DNA of 64,000 nucleotides from Rhizobiales bacterium GAS188 (GTDB lineage: Bacteria; Pseudomonadota; Alphaproteobacteria; Rhizobiales; Beijerinckiaceae), in contig FNSS01000001.1 of NCBI GenBank assembly GCA_900104855.1, positions 806,001 to 870,000 of the forward strand, read 5' to 3'. This document shows positions 9,046-17,421 of the stretch, in pieces (position 1 is the stretch's first letter; each line of letters starts with the position of its first letter). The notes under the pieces were generated by a model. It was not told the DNA's origin. It saw nothing but the letters and a program-made list of their open reading frames with translations, and made no database searches. Position numbers and translations under genes: made by a program.

Positions 9046-10202
9046 CGGCGCTGATCGAAGCGGCGATTCACCAGCGCGGCCGCGATATTGACCTTCTGGA
9101 TGTCGATCGCCCCGCCAGCAATGCCCCAGCCCCAGGCATCGCGGAAGCGCTGCTCGATCGGGTATTCCTTGTTATAGCCATAGCCGCCCATCAGCTGGAT
9201 GGCGGCGCCGCAGACCTCGCGCGTCATCTCGTTGGCGAAGCATTTGGCGATCGAGCTGTCGCGCACCGAAGGCAGGCCTGCGGCCGCATTGGTGACGGCC
9301 CGATGGATCAGCAGCCGCGCCGCATCGACGCGCATCACCATCTCGGCGATCTTGAGCTGCACGGCCTGGAAGTCGATCAGCGGCTTGCCGAACTGCCGGC
9401 GCGACTGGACATAGTCGAGGACGTAATCGAGCGCGCCCTGCGCGATCGCGAGGCTCATGGTGGCATTGCCGCAGCGCTCGAGATCGAAGGCTTCCATCAG
9501 CTTCCTGAAGCCGCCCGCCGGCACGATGATGTTGCCGGCCGGCACGCTGACATTGTCGAGGAAGATATCGGCGCTCGGGACGCCTCGGAAGCCCATCAGC
9601 TGCTCAGGCTTGCCGAAGCTCAGGCCGGGCGTGCCGTTCTCCACCAGCACGGCGCCGATGCCCTTGGCGCCCGGATCCTTCGACAGCCGGCAATAGATCA
9701 CATAGGCGTCGGAATGGCCGGCGCCCGAGCACCAGCGCTTCTGGCCATTGAGCACGACCTTGTCGCCGACGATCTCGCCGCGCGTCTTCAGATCGGTGAG
9801 GGCGCTGCCGGCCTCGGGCTCGGACATGCTCACCGCGACGATCATCTCGCCGGCGCAGACCTTGGGAATGATGCGCCGCTTCAGCTCCTCGCCCGCGAAA
9901 TGCTGGATCGCCAGGACAGGGCCGAAGCAGGATTCGAAAATCGGGAAGGCCACGGCCGGCGAGAGCTTCGCCACCGCTTCGAGCACGAGCGCGGCATCGA
10001 GATGCGACAGCCCGACCCCACCATATTCGGGATCGAGATTGACGCCAAGATAGCCCATCTCGGCGAGCCGCTTGAGAAAGCGACGCGGCAGCGGCGTATT
10101 GGTCGCCTCGAGCTCGCGCGCCACCTCGGCGAGCTCCTTGCGGGCGAAGCCCGACGCCTGCTCCTGCAGCTGCTGTTGCTCGGTGGTGAAAGTGAAGTCC
10201 AT
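9042..10202 (-). CDS. Acyl-CoA dehydrogenase
   Basis: 386 residues from ATG 10202 (MDFTFTTEQQQLQEQ), where family similarity starts; a further 14 in-frame upstream residues are not dehydrogenase-like and would cover the operator at 10238. Blocks: YGGVGLSHLD, VSMSEPEAGSALTDL, VVLNGQKRWCSGAGHSDAYV, GFRGVPSADIFLDNVSVPAGNII, RRQFGKPLIDFQAVQLKIAEM and QLMGGYGYNKEYPIEQRFRDAWGWGIAGG. FAD-dependent 2,3-desaturation of an acyl-CoA is expected. It is first in the operon dehydrogenase - CoA-transferase - CaiB, divergent from the IclR gene. Confidence 0.92.
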   Translation of the reverse strand: MDFTFTTEQQQLQEQASGFARKELAEVARELEATNTPLPRRFLKRLAEMGYLGVNLDPEYGGVGLSHLDAALVLEAVAKLSPAVAFPIFESCFGPVLAIQHFAGEELKRRIIPKVCAGEMIVAVSMSEPEAGSALTDLKTRGEIVGDKVVLNGQKRWCSGAGHSDAYVIYCRLSKDPGAKGIGAVLVENGTPGLSFGKPEQLMGFRGVPSADIFLDNVSVPAGNIIVPAGGFRKLMEAFDLERCGNATMSLAIAQGALDYVLDYVQSRRQFGKPLIDFQAVQLKIAEMVMRVDAARLLIHRAVTNAAAGLPSVRDSSIAKCFANEMTREVCGAAIQLMGGYGYNKEYPIEQRFRDAWGWGIAGGAIDIQKVNIAAALVNRRFDQRR

Positions 10203-10237
10203 GGGGCTTGCCGTTGGTTGCCGTGCCCTCGCCGGGC

Positions 10238-10254
10238 ATTTCATATGTTGAAAT
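10238..10254. promoter_or_regulatory. Operator-like palindrome ATTTCA-N5-TGAAAT (site 1)
   Basis: A perfect 6+6 inverted repeat with a five-base spacer, 36 bases upstream of the dehydrogenase start (10202) and 119 bases upstream of the IclR-type gene (10373), which diverge from it. The same spacing and half-sites occur at 14856 and 22777, each before another acyl-CoA gene. The adjacent IclR protein is the obvious candidate binder. Confidence 0.6.
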
Positions 10255-10372
10255 ATCGCTTCGATTTTGGCATCCTAACCAAATCGCCGCCGCGGCGAAA
10301 CAGCTTTCCGTCGCTGTGTTGCATCCAGCTGTTGCAGCCCAGGCAATGCAGTCGAGGTGGTCGAGAAGCCGC

Positions 10373-11170
10373 ATGCCATCCTTCAAGCCAGTCATCGCGC
10401 TCTCGAGGGGTCTCGAGATCCTGCGCGTCGTCAATGAGGAGCGCCAGTCGACGGTCGGTTCGCTGCACAAGGCTACCGGCCTCGACAAGGCGACCATCGT
10501 GCGGATGCTCGAGACCCTGGAGCACGAAGGCTATGTGCTGCGCGATGCGGACCGGGCGGTCTACGCGCCCACCGGCCGCTCCCTGCTGCTGAGCCAGGGC
10601 TATGACCAGCACCTGTGGATCGGCAGCGTGGCGGAGCCGATCATGCGGGAGTTCCGCAAGGAGATCGGCTGGCCGTCCGACATCGCCGTGTTCGACCGCG
10701 ACGCCATGGTGGTGGCGCAGACGACCCGCGAGCCGGGCTCCATGCTGTTTGCCCGCAGGCCGGGCTTCCGCTTCCCAGTGCTCGCGACCTCGATGGGGCG
10801 GGCTTATCTCGCCTTCTGCAAGGAGGAGGAGCGAACGAGGATCATCGCCCGGCTCGCGGAGACCCCGGGCTATTGGACCGATCTCGCGCGCCATCCCAGG
10901 CTGTTGAGCAAGCTGATCAGCGAAACGCGCGAGCGCGGCTATGCGCTGATGGATGACCGTTACAGCGCCGAAGTGTTCGACACCAAGGTCTGGGCGCTGG
11001 GCGTGCCGGTCGCCAATCAGCGCCAGGTCTTCGCCTGCATCAATGTCGTAATGTTGCGCAGCGCCATCAGCCTCGAGGACGGGGCGAGGCAGTTCTTGGC
11101 GCCTCTGCAGCGGACGGCCGCCAAGATCGCCGAGGCGCTAACGGCAATCGGCGGTCCCGCGGCAGGCTGA
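10373..11170 (+). CDS. IclR family transcriptional regulator
   Basis: 265 residues from ATG 10373 (MPSFKPVIALSRGLEIL). The frame is open further upstream, but those residues are not family-like and would cover the operator at 10238. Residues about 1-70 form the winged helix-turn-helix (STVGSLHKATGLDKATIVRMLETLEHEGYV). The rest is the IclR effector-binding domain, with FRFPVLATSMGRAYLAFC and the allosteric-site region YALMDD...VWALGVPVANQRQVFACINV. It presumably senses a CoA-pathway intermediate and controls the divergent degradation operon and perhaps the other two sites sharing the palindrome. A membrane-protein gene follows three bases later. Confidence 0.9.
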   Translation: MPSFKPVIALSRGLEILRVVNEERQSTVGSLHKATGLDKATIVRMLETLEHEGYVLRDADRAVYAPTGRSLLLSQGYDQHLWIGSVAEPIMREFRKEIGWPSDIAVFDRDAMVVAQTTREPGSMLFARRPGFRFPVLATSMGRAYLAFCKEEERTRIIARLAETPGYWTDLARHPRLLSKLISETRERGYALMDDRYSAEVFDTKVWALGVPVANQRQVFACINVVMLRSAISLEDGARQFLAPLQRTAAKIAEALTAIGGPAAG

Positions 11171-11173
11171 CCG

Positions 11174-12619
11174 ATGGTATCCCAATCGGCCGCGCCGGCT
11201 CGCGTCGAGCAGGAACGAGCGCTGGCGCAGCCGCTGTCCTGGCCGTCGCTCTGCCTGACGCTCGTGGCCCTGCTGGCGCTCGTCGAGTTGCTGGCCGGAT
11301 GGCCGCTTGCTGCGTCGGCCGGCATGCTGCCGCTCATCGCCTATCTGGCGCTCACCTGGCGCAGGCTGATGATCAATGCGCGCATCCTCATCGGCCTCTG
11401 CGCCGGGCTCGCGGCCCTGACGGTGCTGCGGGCCGATGCGTCTGCCATCCTGGCGGTGGCCACGGTCCGCACGATCTATCTGCCGGCGTTCATCGCCATG
11501 CTCGGCTTGTTGCGCGCCGCCGCCTCCGCCTCGGCAATCGTCGCCAGCGCCGGCCGCCATCTGGTCAACCAGCCGCCACGCCGCCGCTATCTCGCGCTCT
11601 CGCTGGGCGGTCAGGTTTTCGGCATCCTGTTCAATATCGGCGGTCTGGCGCTGCTGATCGATATGACGAAGCGGGCGAACACGCTCGAAGCAGCAGGTGG
11701 CGACCCACATATCGTCGACTGGCGCGAGCGACGCATGACGGTCGCGGTCCTGCGCGGCTTTGGCGCGATCGCCTTCTGGTCTCCGCTCGGCGTTGCGCTC
11801 AACTTCCTGCTCGCTTCCGTCCCCGGCCTTGCCTGGGCCGATGTCGCGCCGATCGGCTTCCTGTGCATGATCGCCTTCATCGGGCTCGGCTGGATCTTCG
11901 ATCATTTTCAGAGGCCATCGGCACTGCGCCCGGCGCAACGGGCCCATGAGCCGCGCGGCACTGCGGCGGTCACGGCCGTGGTCGCACATATCGTCGCCGT
12001 TACTGCCCTCACCGGCGCTGCCGAATACGCCTTGAGACTGCCTTTCCAGACGGTGCTGCTGGTCACGGTTCCGCTCTACGCTTTCTTTTGGGCGCTAGGG
12101 TCCAGGCTTGCCGATGGCGACCGAACGCCGGTGCGCTCCGGTCTTGCAGTGATCCTCGGGAGGGGCGTCGCGCATTTCCCGAATTATGCCAACGAGATCG
12201 CCGTCTTCGCGGCTTCAGGCTTTCTCGGCATCGTCCTCGCAGCGCTGGTGCCGCGCGAGGTGCTGCAAGCTGTCTTCGTCTCGCTCACCCTGTCGTCCGG
12301 CGTAATCGCTGGCCTGTTGAGCGTCAGCGTCGCGGTGCTCGCGCTCTTTGGGATCAATCCCATGATCACGGCCGCGATCCTGGCGAGCACCATGTCGTCG
12401 ATCGAGATTCCGGGATTGTCGAAGCTCGTGCTGGTGCTGGCGATCGCGACCGGCTGGACGTGCAGCGCCGCGGCCTCGCCGATGAATTCGAGCGTCGTCA
12501 TGACAGCGGCGCTCATCGGTCGCAGGCCCTGGCAAGTCGGCATGGCCTGGAGCGGCGCCTTCGCGGGCACAGCGCTCGCGATTGCAATGGTGCTGTTCGC
12601 GGTCCTGGTGCCGCGCTGA
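11174..12619 (+). CDS. Polytopic membrane protein, probable transporter, family not recognised
   Basis: 481 residues with about 11-12 hydrophobic segments (for example 22-60, 74-115, 139-160, 188-235 and repeated stretches to the C-terminus). A central hydrophilic loop contains HIVDWRERRMTVAVLRGFG, followed by SPLGVALNFLLASVPGL. The C-terminal half has NYANEIAVFAASGFLG and GWTCSAAASPMNSSVVMTAAL; the layout and the small-residue-rich re-entrant-like segments recall ion-transporter/DASS-type carriers, but I cannot name the family. It starts three bases after the IclR stop, so it is co-transcribed with the regulator and likely imports or exports the pathway substrate. Confidence 0.75.
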   Translation: MVSQSAAPARVEQERALAQPLSWPSLCLTLVALLALVELLAGWPLAASAGMLPLIAYLALTWRRLMINARILIGLCAGLAALTVLRADASAILAVATVRTIYLPAFIAMLGLLRAAASASAIVASAGRHLVNQPPRRRYLALSLGGQVFGILFNIGGLALLIDMTKRANTLEAAGGDPHIVDWRERRMTVAVLRGFGAIAFWSPLGVALNFLLASVPGLAWADVAPIGFLCMIAFIGLGWIFDHFQRPSALRPAQRAHEPRGTAAVTAVVAHIVAVTALTGAAEYALRLPFQTVLLVTVPLYAFFWALGSRLADGDRTPVRSGLAVILGRGVAHFPNYANEIAVFAASGFLGIVLAALVPREVLQAVFVSLTLSSGVIAGLLSVSVAVLALFGINPMITAAILASTMSSIEIPGLSKLVLVLAIATGWTCSAAASPMNSSVVMTAALIGRRPWQVGMAWSGAFAGTALAIAMVLFAVLVPR

Positions 12620-12624
12620 GTGGC

Positions 12625-13485
12625 TTAGCCGGCGAGCGTCGCATAGCCGTTGTTCAACACCACGATGTCGCGCTCGAGCACGCGGGCGCGAAACGAAACT
12701 GTCTTGCCGTCACGCCAGATCTCGGTGCGGATGGTCTCGCCCGGAAATACCGGCGCCGAGAAGCGCACCCGAAAGCTCTCGAGCCGGCGCTGATCATTGT
12801 CGCAGCTGACGCGCAGCACGGCGCGACCGGCGACGCCGAAGGTGCACAGCCCATGCAGGATCGGGCGCGGGAAACCTGCGGCAATCGCCACCGCGGGATC
12901 GGCGTGCAGAGGGTTGTAGTCACCCGACAGGCGATAGATGAGCCCCGCCTGCGGCAAGGTCGGCAGGTCGAGCGAGATATCGGGCTGACGTTCCGGCAAG
13001 CGGTGCGGTTCCGGCGCCGGGCCGGAAGCTCCGCCGAACCCGCCATCGCCGCGCAGCACGGTCGTCGAGGTCAGCGTGCAGAGCCGATCGCCGCTCTGCT
13101 TGTCGATCACCTGGCGCTCCGAGAACAGCAGCGCGCCCTTCTCGGCACCCTTGTCGATGATCTCGGTGACCCGTGTGCGGCCGATGACGGTCCCTGAAGC
13201 CGGAAGCGGCCTGTGCAGGATGAGACCCTGCTCGCCATGCAGCACCTTCTTCCAGTCGACGCCGGTCTGCGGGTTCTTGAGCCAGAAGCCCGGATAGCCG
13301 AGCACCACCGCCATGCTGGGAAGGACACGAATGCCATCCTCGTAGACGAAGCGCAGCTCCTCTTCGTCGGTCGGATCGCTGCCGCAGCCGAGGCCCAGCG
13401 CGTAGAGGATGGTGTCGCGCAACTCGTAGCGATGCTCGACATCCGGGAAGGACCAGTTCTTCAGCTTGGCATAGTCGATCGGCAT
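12625..13485 (-). CDS. MaoC-like (R)-specific 2-enoyl-CoA hydratase, double hotdog
   Basis: 286 residues, the size of the two-hotdog hydratase 2 of multifunctional beta-oxidation enzymes. ATG 13485 (MPIDYAKLKNWSF) was chosen because the 49 in-frame residues upstream are translated heptamer repeats. The N-terminal hotdog carries LYALGLGCGSDPTDEEELRFVYEDG; the C-terminal hotdog carries the catalytic signature YRLSGDYNPLHADPAVAIAAGFPRPILHGLC, with the Asp/His dyad. It hydrates trans-2-enoyl-CoA to the (R)-3-hydroxyacyl-CoA, matching the SDR-type dehydrogenase at 14966. It converges on the membrane-protein gene, with five bases between the stops. Confidence 0.92.
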   Translation of the reverse strand: MPIDYAKLKNWSFPDVEHRYELRDTILYALGLGCGSDPTDEEELRFVYEDGIRVLPSMAVVLGYPGFWLKNPQTGVDWKKVLHGEQGLILHRPLPASGTVIGRTRVTEIIDKGAEKGALLFSERQVIDKQSGDRLCTLTSTTVLRGDGGFGGASGPAPEPHRLPERQPDISLDLPTLPQAGLIYRLSGDYNPLHADPAVAIAAGFPRPILHGLCTFGVAGRAVLRVSCDNDQRRLESFRVRFSAPVFPGETIRTEIWRDGKTVSFRARVLERDIVVLNNGYATLAG

Positions 13486-13501
13486 CAGGGCCTCCGCATG
13501 G

Positions 13502-13660
13502 GGGGAGTGGTGAGCAGTGAGTGGTGAGTGGTGAGTAGTGAGTAGTGAGTAGTGAGTTGTGAGTAGTGAAGTCGAGAATACGGAAGTTGCCCGGCGCTGC
13601 TCGCGATTCGTTAACTCCCGCTCACTCTTCACTCTTCACTCTTCACCGTTCGTCACTCGC
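13502..13660. repeat. Heptanucleotide tandem repeats in inverted arrangement (copy 2)
   Basis: Left arm (about 13502-13567): GTGAGTA/GTGAGTG/GTGAGCA-type units, about nine copies. Right arm (about 13620-13660): CACTCTT repeated, plus variants. About 50 bases of unrelated sequence lie between. The unit length, strand asymmetry and placement between two minus-strand CoA genes repeat the element at 6332-6567, but the centre sequences differ. Confidence 0.85.
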
Positions 13661-14793
13661 TCACAACGACCTAGCAATGATCTCTTTCATGATCTCGTTC
13701 GAACCCGCATAGATGCGGTGCACGCGCGCATCCGCGTAGGCGCGGGCGATCGGATATTCCCACATATAGCCGTAGCCGCCATGCAGTTGCAGGCAGGCAT
13801 CGATCACCTTGCCCTCGAGCTCGGTGAGCCAATATTTGCACATGGCGGCAGTCGGCACGTCGAGCTCGCCGCGCATATGCCGCGCGATGCACTCGTGAGG
13901 AAGACACGCGCCACTGTCGCTTCGGTCTTCACCTCGGCGAGCTTGAAGCGGCTGTTCTGGAAATCCGCGATCGGGCGCCCGAAGGCTTTGCGCTCGCGCG
14001 TATAGGCGAGCGTCCATTCGAGCGCCGCTTCCATCAGCGCGACCGCGGTGATGCCGACGAGCAGCCGCTCCTGGGGCAGTTCCTGCATGAGATAGGCGAA
14101 ACCGCGCCCTTCCTCGCCCAGCAGATTGGTGCGGGGCACCCTGACATTGTCGAAGAACAGCTCGGAGGTGTCCTGCGCCTTCATGCCGAGCTTCTCGAGA
14201 TTGCGGCCGCGCGTGAAGCCTGCCTGTTCGGCCTCGACCAGGATCAGGCTCACCCCCTTGGCGCCGGCCGATGCATCGGTCTTGCAGGCGACGATGATGA
14301 GGTCGGCGAGCTGACCGTTGGTGATGAAGGTCTTCTGTCCGTTGACGACGTAATGGTTGCCGTCGCGGGTGGCGGTGGTGCGGATATTCTGCAGGTCGCT
14401 ACCTGTGCCGGGCTCGGTCATGGCGATGGCGCCGATGATCTCGCCGGTCGCCAGGCGCGGCAGCCAGGCGCGCTTCAAATCCTCGGAGGCGTGATGCAGG
14501 ATGTAGGGCGCCACGATATCGGAATGCAGGCGAAAGCCCGGCCCGGAATAAGCCTGGCGCATCATTTCCTCGATCATGACGACGCTGGTGAGAAAATCGG
14601 CGCCGCCGCCGCCATATTCGGCCGGGATATTGGTGAGCAGCAGGCCGGCTTTCCCCGCCTTGCGCCACAGATCGCGGCCGACGACGCCGTCCTTCTCCCA
14701 CTGCGCATGGTGTGGCGCCACCTCGGTCTCGACGAAGCGGCGCACGCTGGCCCGGAAGAGCTCGTGCTCCTCTTGAAACAGGGTGGCGGTCAT
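13661..14793 (-). pseudogene. Acyl-CoA dehydrogenase gene with a single-base frameshift
   Basis: From ATG 14793 (MTATLFQEEHELF) the dehydrogenase frame is normal through AIAMTEPGTGSDL, YVVNGQKTFITNGQLADL, FDNVRVPRTNLLGEEGRGF and RERKAFGRPIADFQ to VARVFLT, near 13893. There the family continuation ECIARHMRGELDVPTAAMCKYW lies in another frame; inserting one G restores it. The second frame then runs intact through QLHGGYGYMWEYPIARAYADARVHRIYAGSNEIMKEI to the stop at 13661. Everything else is conserved, so this is either a very recent inactivation or a sequence error. Expression would give a protein of about 329 residues lacking the C-terminal helical bundle and its catalytic region. Confidence 0.85.
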
Positions 14794-14855
14794 GTCGGCG
14801 TGTCTCCCGTCCTGCGGCATATGAGGGACCGCGGCCATGTTTCCTGTCACTGCCT

Positions 14856-14872
14856 ATTTCGTCAAATGAAAT
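14856..14872. promoter_or_regulatory. Operator-like palindrome ATTTCG-N5-TGAAAT (site 2)
   Basis: Same half-sites and spacer as at 10238 and 22777. Here a further ATTTCA lies three bases beyond (14876-14881), giving a three-half-site cluster. It is 63 bases upstream of the frameshifted dehydrogenase gene (minus) and 94 bases upstream of the SDR start (plus), in the divergent control region. Confidence 0.6.
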
Positions 14873-14965
14873 CTCATTTCATGCCGATTGACGTTGCTCC
14901 GCGCCGATGCCAATCTCCGGCCGGAAGCCGCAGTGGATGAAATCGCGGCGGAGAAGGTCAACGGT

Positions 14966-15916
14966 ATGGCGAGCGTAGAATTGGCCAGCGACGGAATGGC
15001 GAGCGAAGCGACATTGGACGGGAAGATTGTGATCGTGACCGGGGCGGGGCGCGGCATCGGCCGCGAGATCGCGCTTCTCGCAGCCGCCGAGGGCGCGAAG
15101 GTTGTCGTCAACGATCTCGGCGGCGCCGCAGACGGACAGGGAGCCAGCGCTACGCCGGCCGAGGAGGTGGTGGAGCTGATCCGCCAACGCGGCGGGACAG
15201 CGGTCGCGAATTTCGACAGCGTCGCCGAGCCGCTCGCCGCGGCCAATATCGTCAAGACCGCGCTCGACCGTTTCGGCAAGCTCGACGGTGTCGTGAACAA
15301 TGCCGGCATCCTGCGCGACGCGATCTTCCACAAGATGAGCGTGGTCGATTTCGAGCTGGTCATCAAAGTGCACCTGCTCGGCTCGTTCTACGTCTCGCAT
15401 GCGGCTGCGCGCCTGTTCCGCGAACAGGGCAGCGGCGCCTTCGTGCATTTCACCTCGACTTCGGGCCTGATCGGCAATTTCGGCCAGGCGAATTACGCCG
15501 CGGCGAAGCTCGGCATCGTCGGTCTGTCGAAATCGATCGCGCTCGACATGGCGCGTTTCGGCGTGCGCTCGAACTGCGTCTCGCCCTTCGCCTGGAGCCG
15601 GCTCATCGGCACCATCCCGACCCAGACCGAGGCGGAAAAGGCGCGGGTCGCCCGCATGCAGGCCATGGGCCCGGAAAAGATCGCTCCGCTCAGCGTGTTC
15701 CTGTTGGGCGACGCCGCCAAGGATGTGACCGGGCAGATCTTCGCAGTGCGCATGAACGAGATCTTCCTGATGGGGCAGTCGCGGCCGGTTCGCTCGGTGC
15801 ATCGTTCGGAGGGCTGGACCTGCCGATCGCTTGCCGAGCACGGCATGCCGGCGCTCAAGGGATCCTTCTACCCGCTCGATCGTTCGGCCGACATCTTTCC
15901 GTGGGATGCGATTTAG
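14966..15916 (+). CDS. Short-chain dehydrogenase, (3R)-hydroxyacyl-CoA dehydrogenase-like
   Basis: 316 residues from ATG 14966, which has GGAGAAGG eight bases upstream; a TTG at 14888 in the same frame adds only non-conserved residues. Rossmann motif TGAGRGIGREIALLAAAEGAKVVVNDLGG, NNAG at the strand-4 position (VVNNAGILRD), and the catalytic Ser-Tyr-Lys as HFTSTSGLIGNFGQANYAAAKLG. The NDLGG after strand 2 and the overall pattern resemble the dehydrogenase domain of peroxisomal multifunctional enzyme 2, which oxidises (R)-3-hydroxyacyl-CoA with NAD and so pairs with the MaoC hydratase. The C-terminal tail of about 50 residues beyond the SDR core is unusual. First gene of a three-gene operon. 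Confidence 0.9.
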   Translation: MASVELASDGMASEATLDGKIVIVTGAGRGIGREIALLAAAEGAKVVVNDLGGAADGQGASATPAEEVVELIRQRGGTAVANFDSVAEPLAAANIVKTALDRFGKLDGVVNNAGILRDAIFHKMSVVDFELVIKVHLLGSFYVSHAAARLFREQGSGAFVHFTSTSGLIGNFGQANYAAAKLGIVGLSKSIALDMARFGVRSNCVSPFAWSRLIGTIPTQTEAEKARVARMQAMGPEKIAPLSVFLLGDAAKDVTGQIFAVRMNEIFLMGQSRPVRSVHRSEGWTCRSLAEHGMPALKGSFYPLDRSADIFPWDAI

Positions 15917-15956
15917 GCCAGCGCAGAAACTGGTTCCCGGCGAGAGGACACACGTG

Positions 15957-17420
15957 ATGGATTTCGGAGTTCTGGCTTACGGCGCCTATATCCCGCGTCT
16001 GCGCCTGTCGCGACGCGCCATCGCAGACGCCAATGGCTGGCTCAACCCCGCCCTGAAAGCACGGGGAAAGGGCGAGCGGGCGATGTGCAATTGGGACGAG
16101 GATCCGATCACCATGGCGGTCGAGGCGGCGCGCGATGCGCTCGGGCCGAATGGCCGCAGCTCGATTGACCGCGCCTCGATCAAGGCCGTGCGCTTTGCCT
16201 CGACGACCTTTCCGTTCCTCGATCGTCTCAATGCCGGCCTCGTCGTCGAAGCGCTCAGCCTCCCCGAGGAGGTCTCGGCGCTCGATATCGCGGCAACCCA
16301 GCGGGCCGGAACTTCGGCGCTCGCGGCGGCGCTGCTCGGCGGCGGCGAGACGCTGGTGGTCGCGGCCGAGCAGCGTCAGGCGAAGGCCGCGAGCCCGGTC
16401 GAGATGGCGGCCGGAGACGGCGCCGCCGCACTCCTCGTTGGGGAAGGAGAGCCGGTGGCGAGGCTGCTCGCGACCGCGAGCCGAACCGCCGACTTTGTCG
16501 ATCATTACCGCAGCAGCGAGTCCGTCTACGACTACCAGTGGGAGGAGCGCTGGGTCCGCGACGCCGGCTATCTGCCGATCGTGCCGCCGGCCATCGCCCG
16601 TTGCCTCGAGGAGGCGAAGCTCGCCCCGACGGATATCACCCATTTCTGCATGCCCGCGGTGGTGCCGAGAGTAGCCAGCACCGTGGCGAAAGCCGCGGGC
16701 ATCCCCGAGGCCGCGGTTTGTGACAATCTCCATGCGGTCTGCGGCGAAGCCGGCGCCGCCCATGCGCTGGTGATGTTCGTCGCCGCCTTGGAGCGGGCGA
16801 AGCCAGGCGACCGCATTCTCGTGGTCGGTTTCGGTCAGGGCGCCGATGTGCTTGCCTTCGAGGTCACGCCGGCCATCGCCAAGCAGCCGGCGCGGCTCGG
16901 TGTCGCAGGCCATCTGGCGCGGCGGCGGGAGGAGACGAATTACACAAAATTCCTCAGCTTCAACGACACGATCGAGGTCGAGCGCGGCATGCGCGCCGAA
17001 GCCGACAAGCTGACGCCGCTATCGGCCATGTGGCGCAACCGGGACACGGTGACGCGCTTCGTTGGCGGCAAATGCAGGCGATGCGGCACCTTGCAGTTCC
17101 CGAAGAGCCGCATCTGCGTCAATCCCAACTGCAATGCCGTCGATGCGCAGGAGGGCCATCCCTTTGCCGACAAGATCGGGCGCATCAACTCCTACACGGC
17201 CGACCGCCTCACCTACTCTCCGGATCCGCCGGCCTGCTACGGCATGATCCAGTTCGAGGAGGGCGGCCGCTGGATGATGGACTTCACCGATATCGAGGAA
17301 ACCGAGCTTGCGGTGGGACGGCCGATGAAGATGATGTTTCGCGTCAAGGACGTTGACGCGCAGCGCGGCTTCAAGCGTTATTTCTGGAAGGCGGCGCCGA
17401 TCGCCGCAGGGAGGGCCTGA
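15957..17420 (+). CDS. HMG-CoA synthase-like (thiolase-fold) protein fused to a DUF35 zinc-ribbon/OB-fold domain
   Basis: 487 residues from ATG 15957 (MDFGVLAYGAYIPRLRL). Residues about 1-340 are a KASIII/HMG-CoA-synthase-type thiolase fold (GAYIPRLRL, AATQRAGTSALAAALLGG, ETLVVAAEQRQAKA, GDGAAALLVGEGE, HALVMFVAALERAKPGDRILVVGFGQGADV). At the nucleophile position the sequence reads TQRAGTSAL, so the usual Cys is missing. Residues about 360-480 are DUF35: a zinc ribbon C-x2-C...C-x4-C (GKCRRCG, RICVNPNC) and an OB strand set. It abuts the thiolase gene. In archaea and steroid degraders DUF35 proteins hold thiolase-like enzymes together and pass the CoA thioester between them, so a scaffold or aldolase/thiolase-complex role is inferred. 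Confidence 0.85.
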   Translation: MDFGVLAYGAYIPRLRLSRRAIADANGWLNPALKARGKGERAMCNWDEDPITMAVEAARDALGPNGRSSIDRASIKAVRFASTTFPFLDRLNAGLVVEALSLPEEVSALDIAATQRAGTSALAAALLGGGETLVVAAEQRQAKAASPVEMAAGDGAAALLVGEGEPVARLLATASRTADFVDHYRSSESVYDYQWEERWVRDAGYLPIVPPAIARCLEEAKLAPTDITHFCMPAVVPRVASTVAKAAGIPEAAVCDNLHAVCGEAGAAHALVMFVAALERAKPGDRILVVGFGQGADVLAFEVTPAIAKQPARLGVAGHLARRREETNYTKFLSFNDTIEVERGMRAEADKLTPLSAMWRNRDTVTRFVGGKCRRCGTLQFPKSRICVNPNCNAVDAQEGHPFADKIGRINSYTADRLTYSPDPPACYGMIQFEEGGRWMMDFTDIEETELAVGRPMKMMFRVKDVDAQRGFKRYFWKAAPIAAGRA

Positions 17421-17421
17421 C

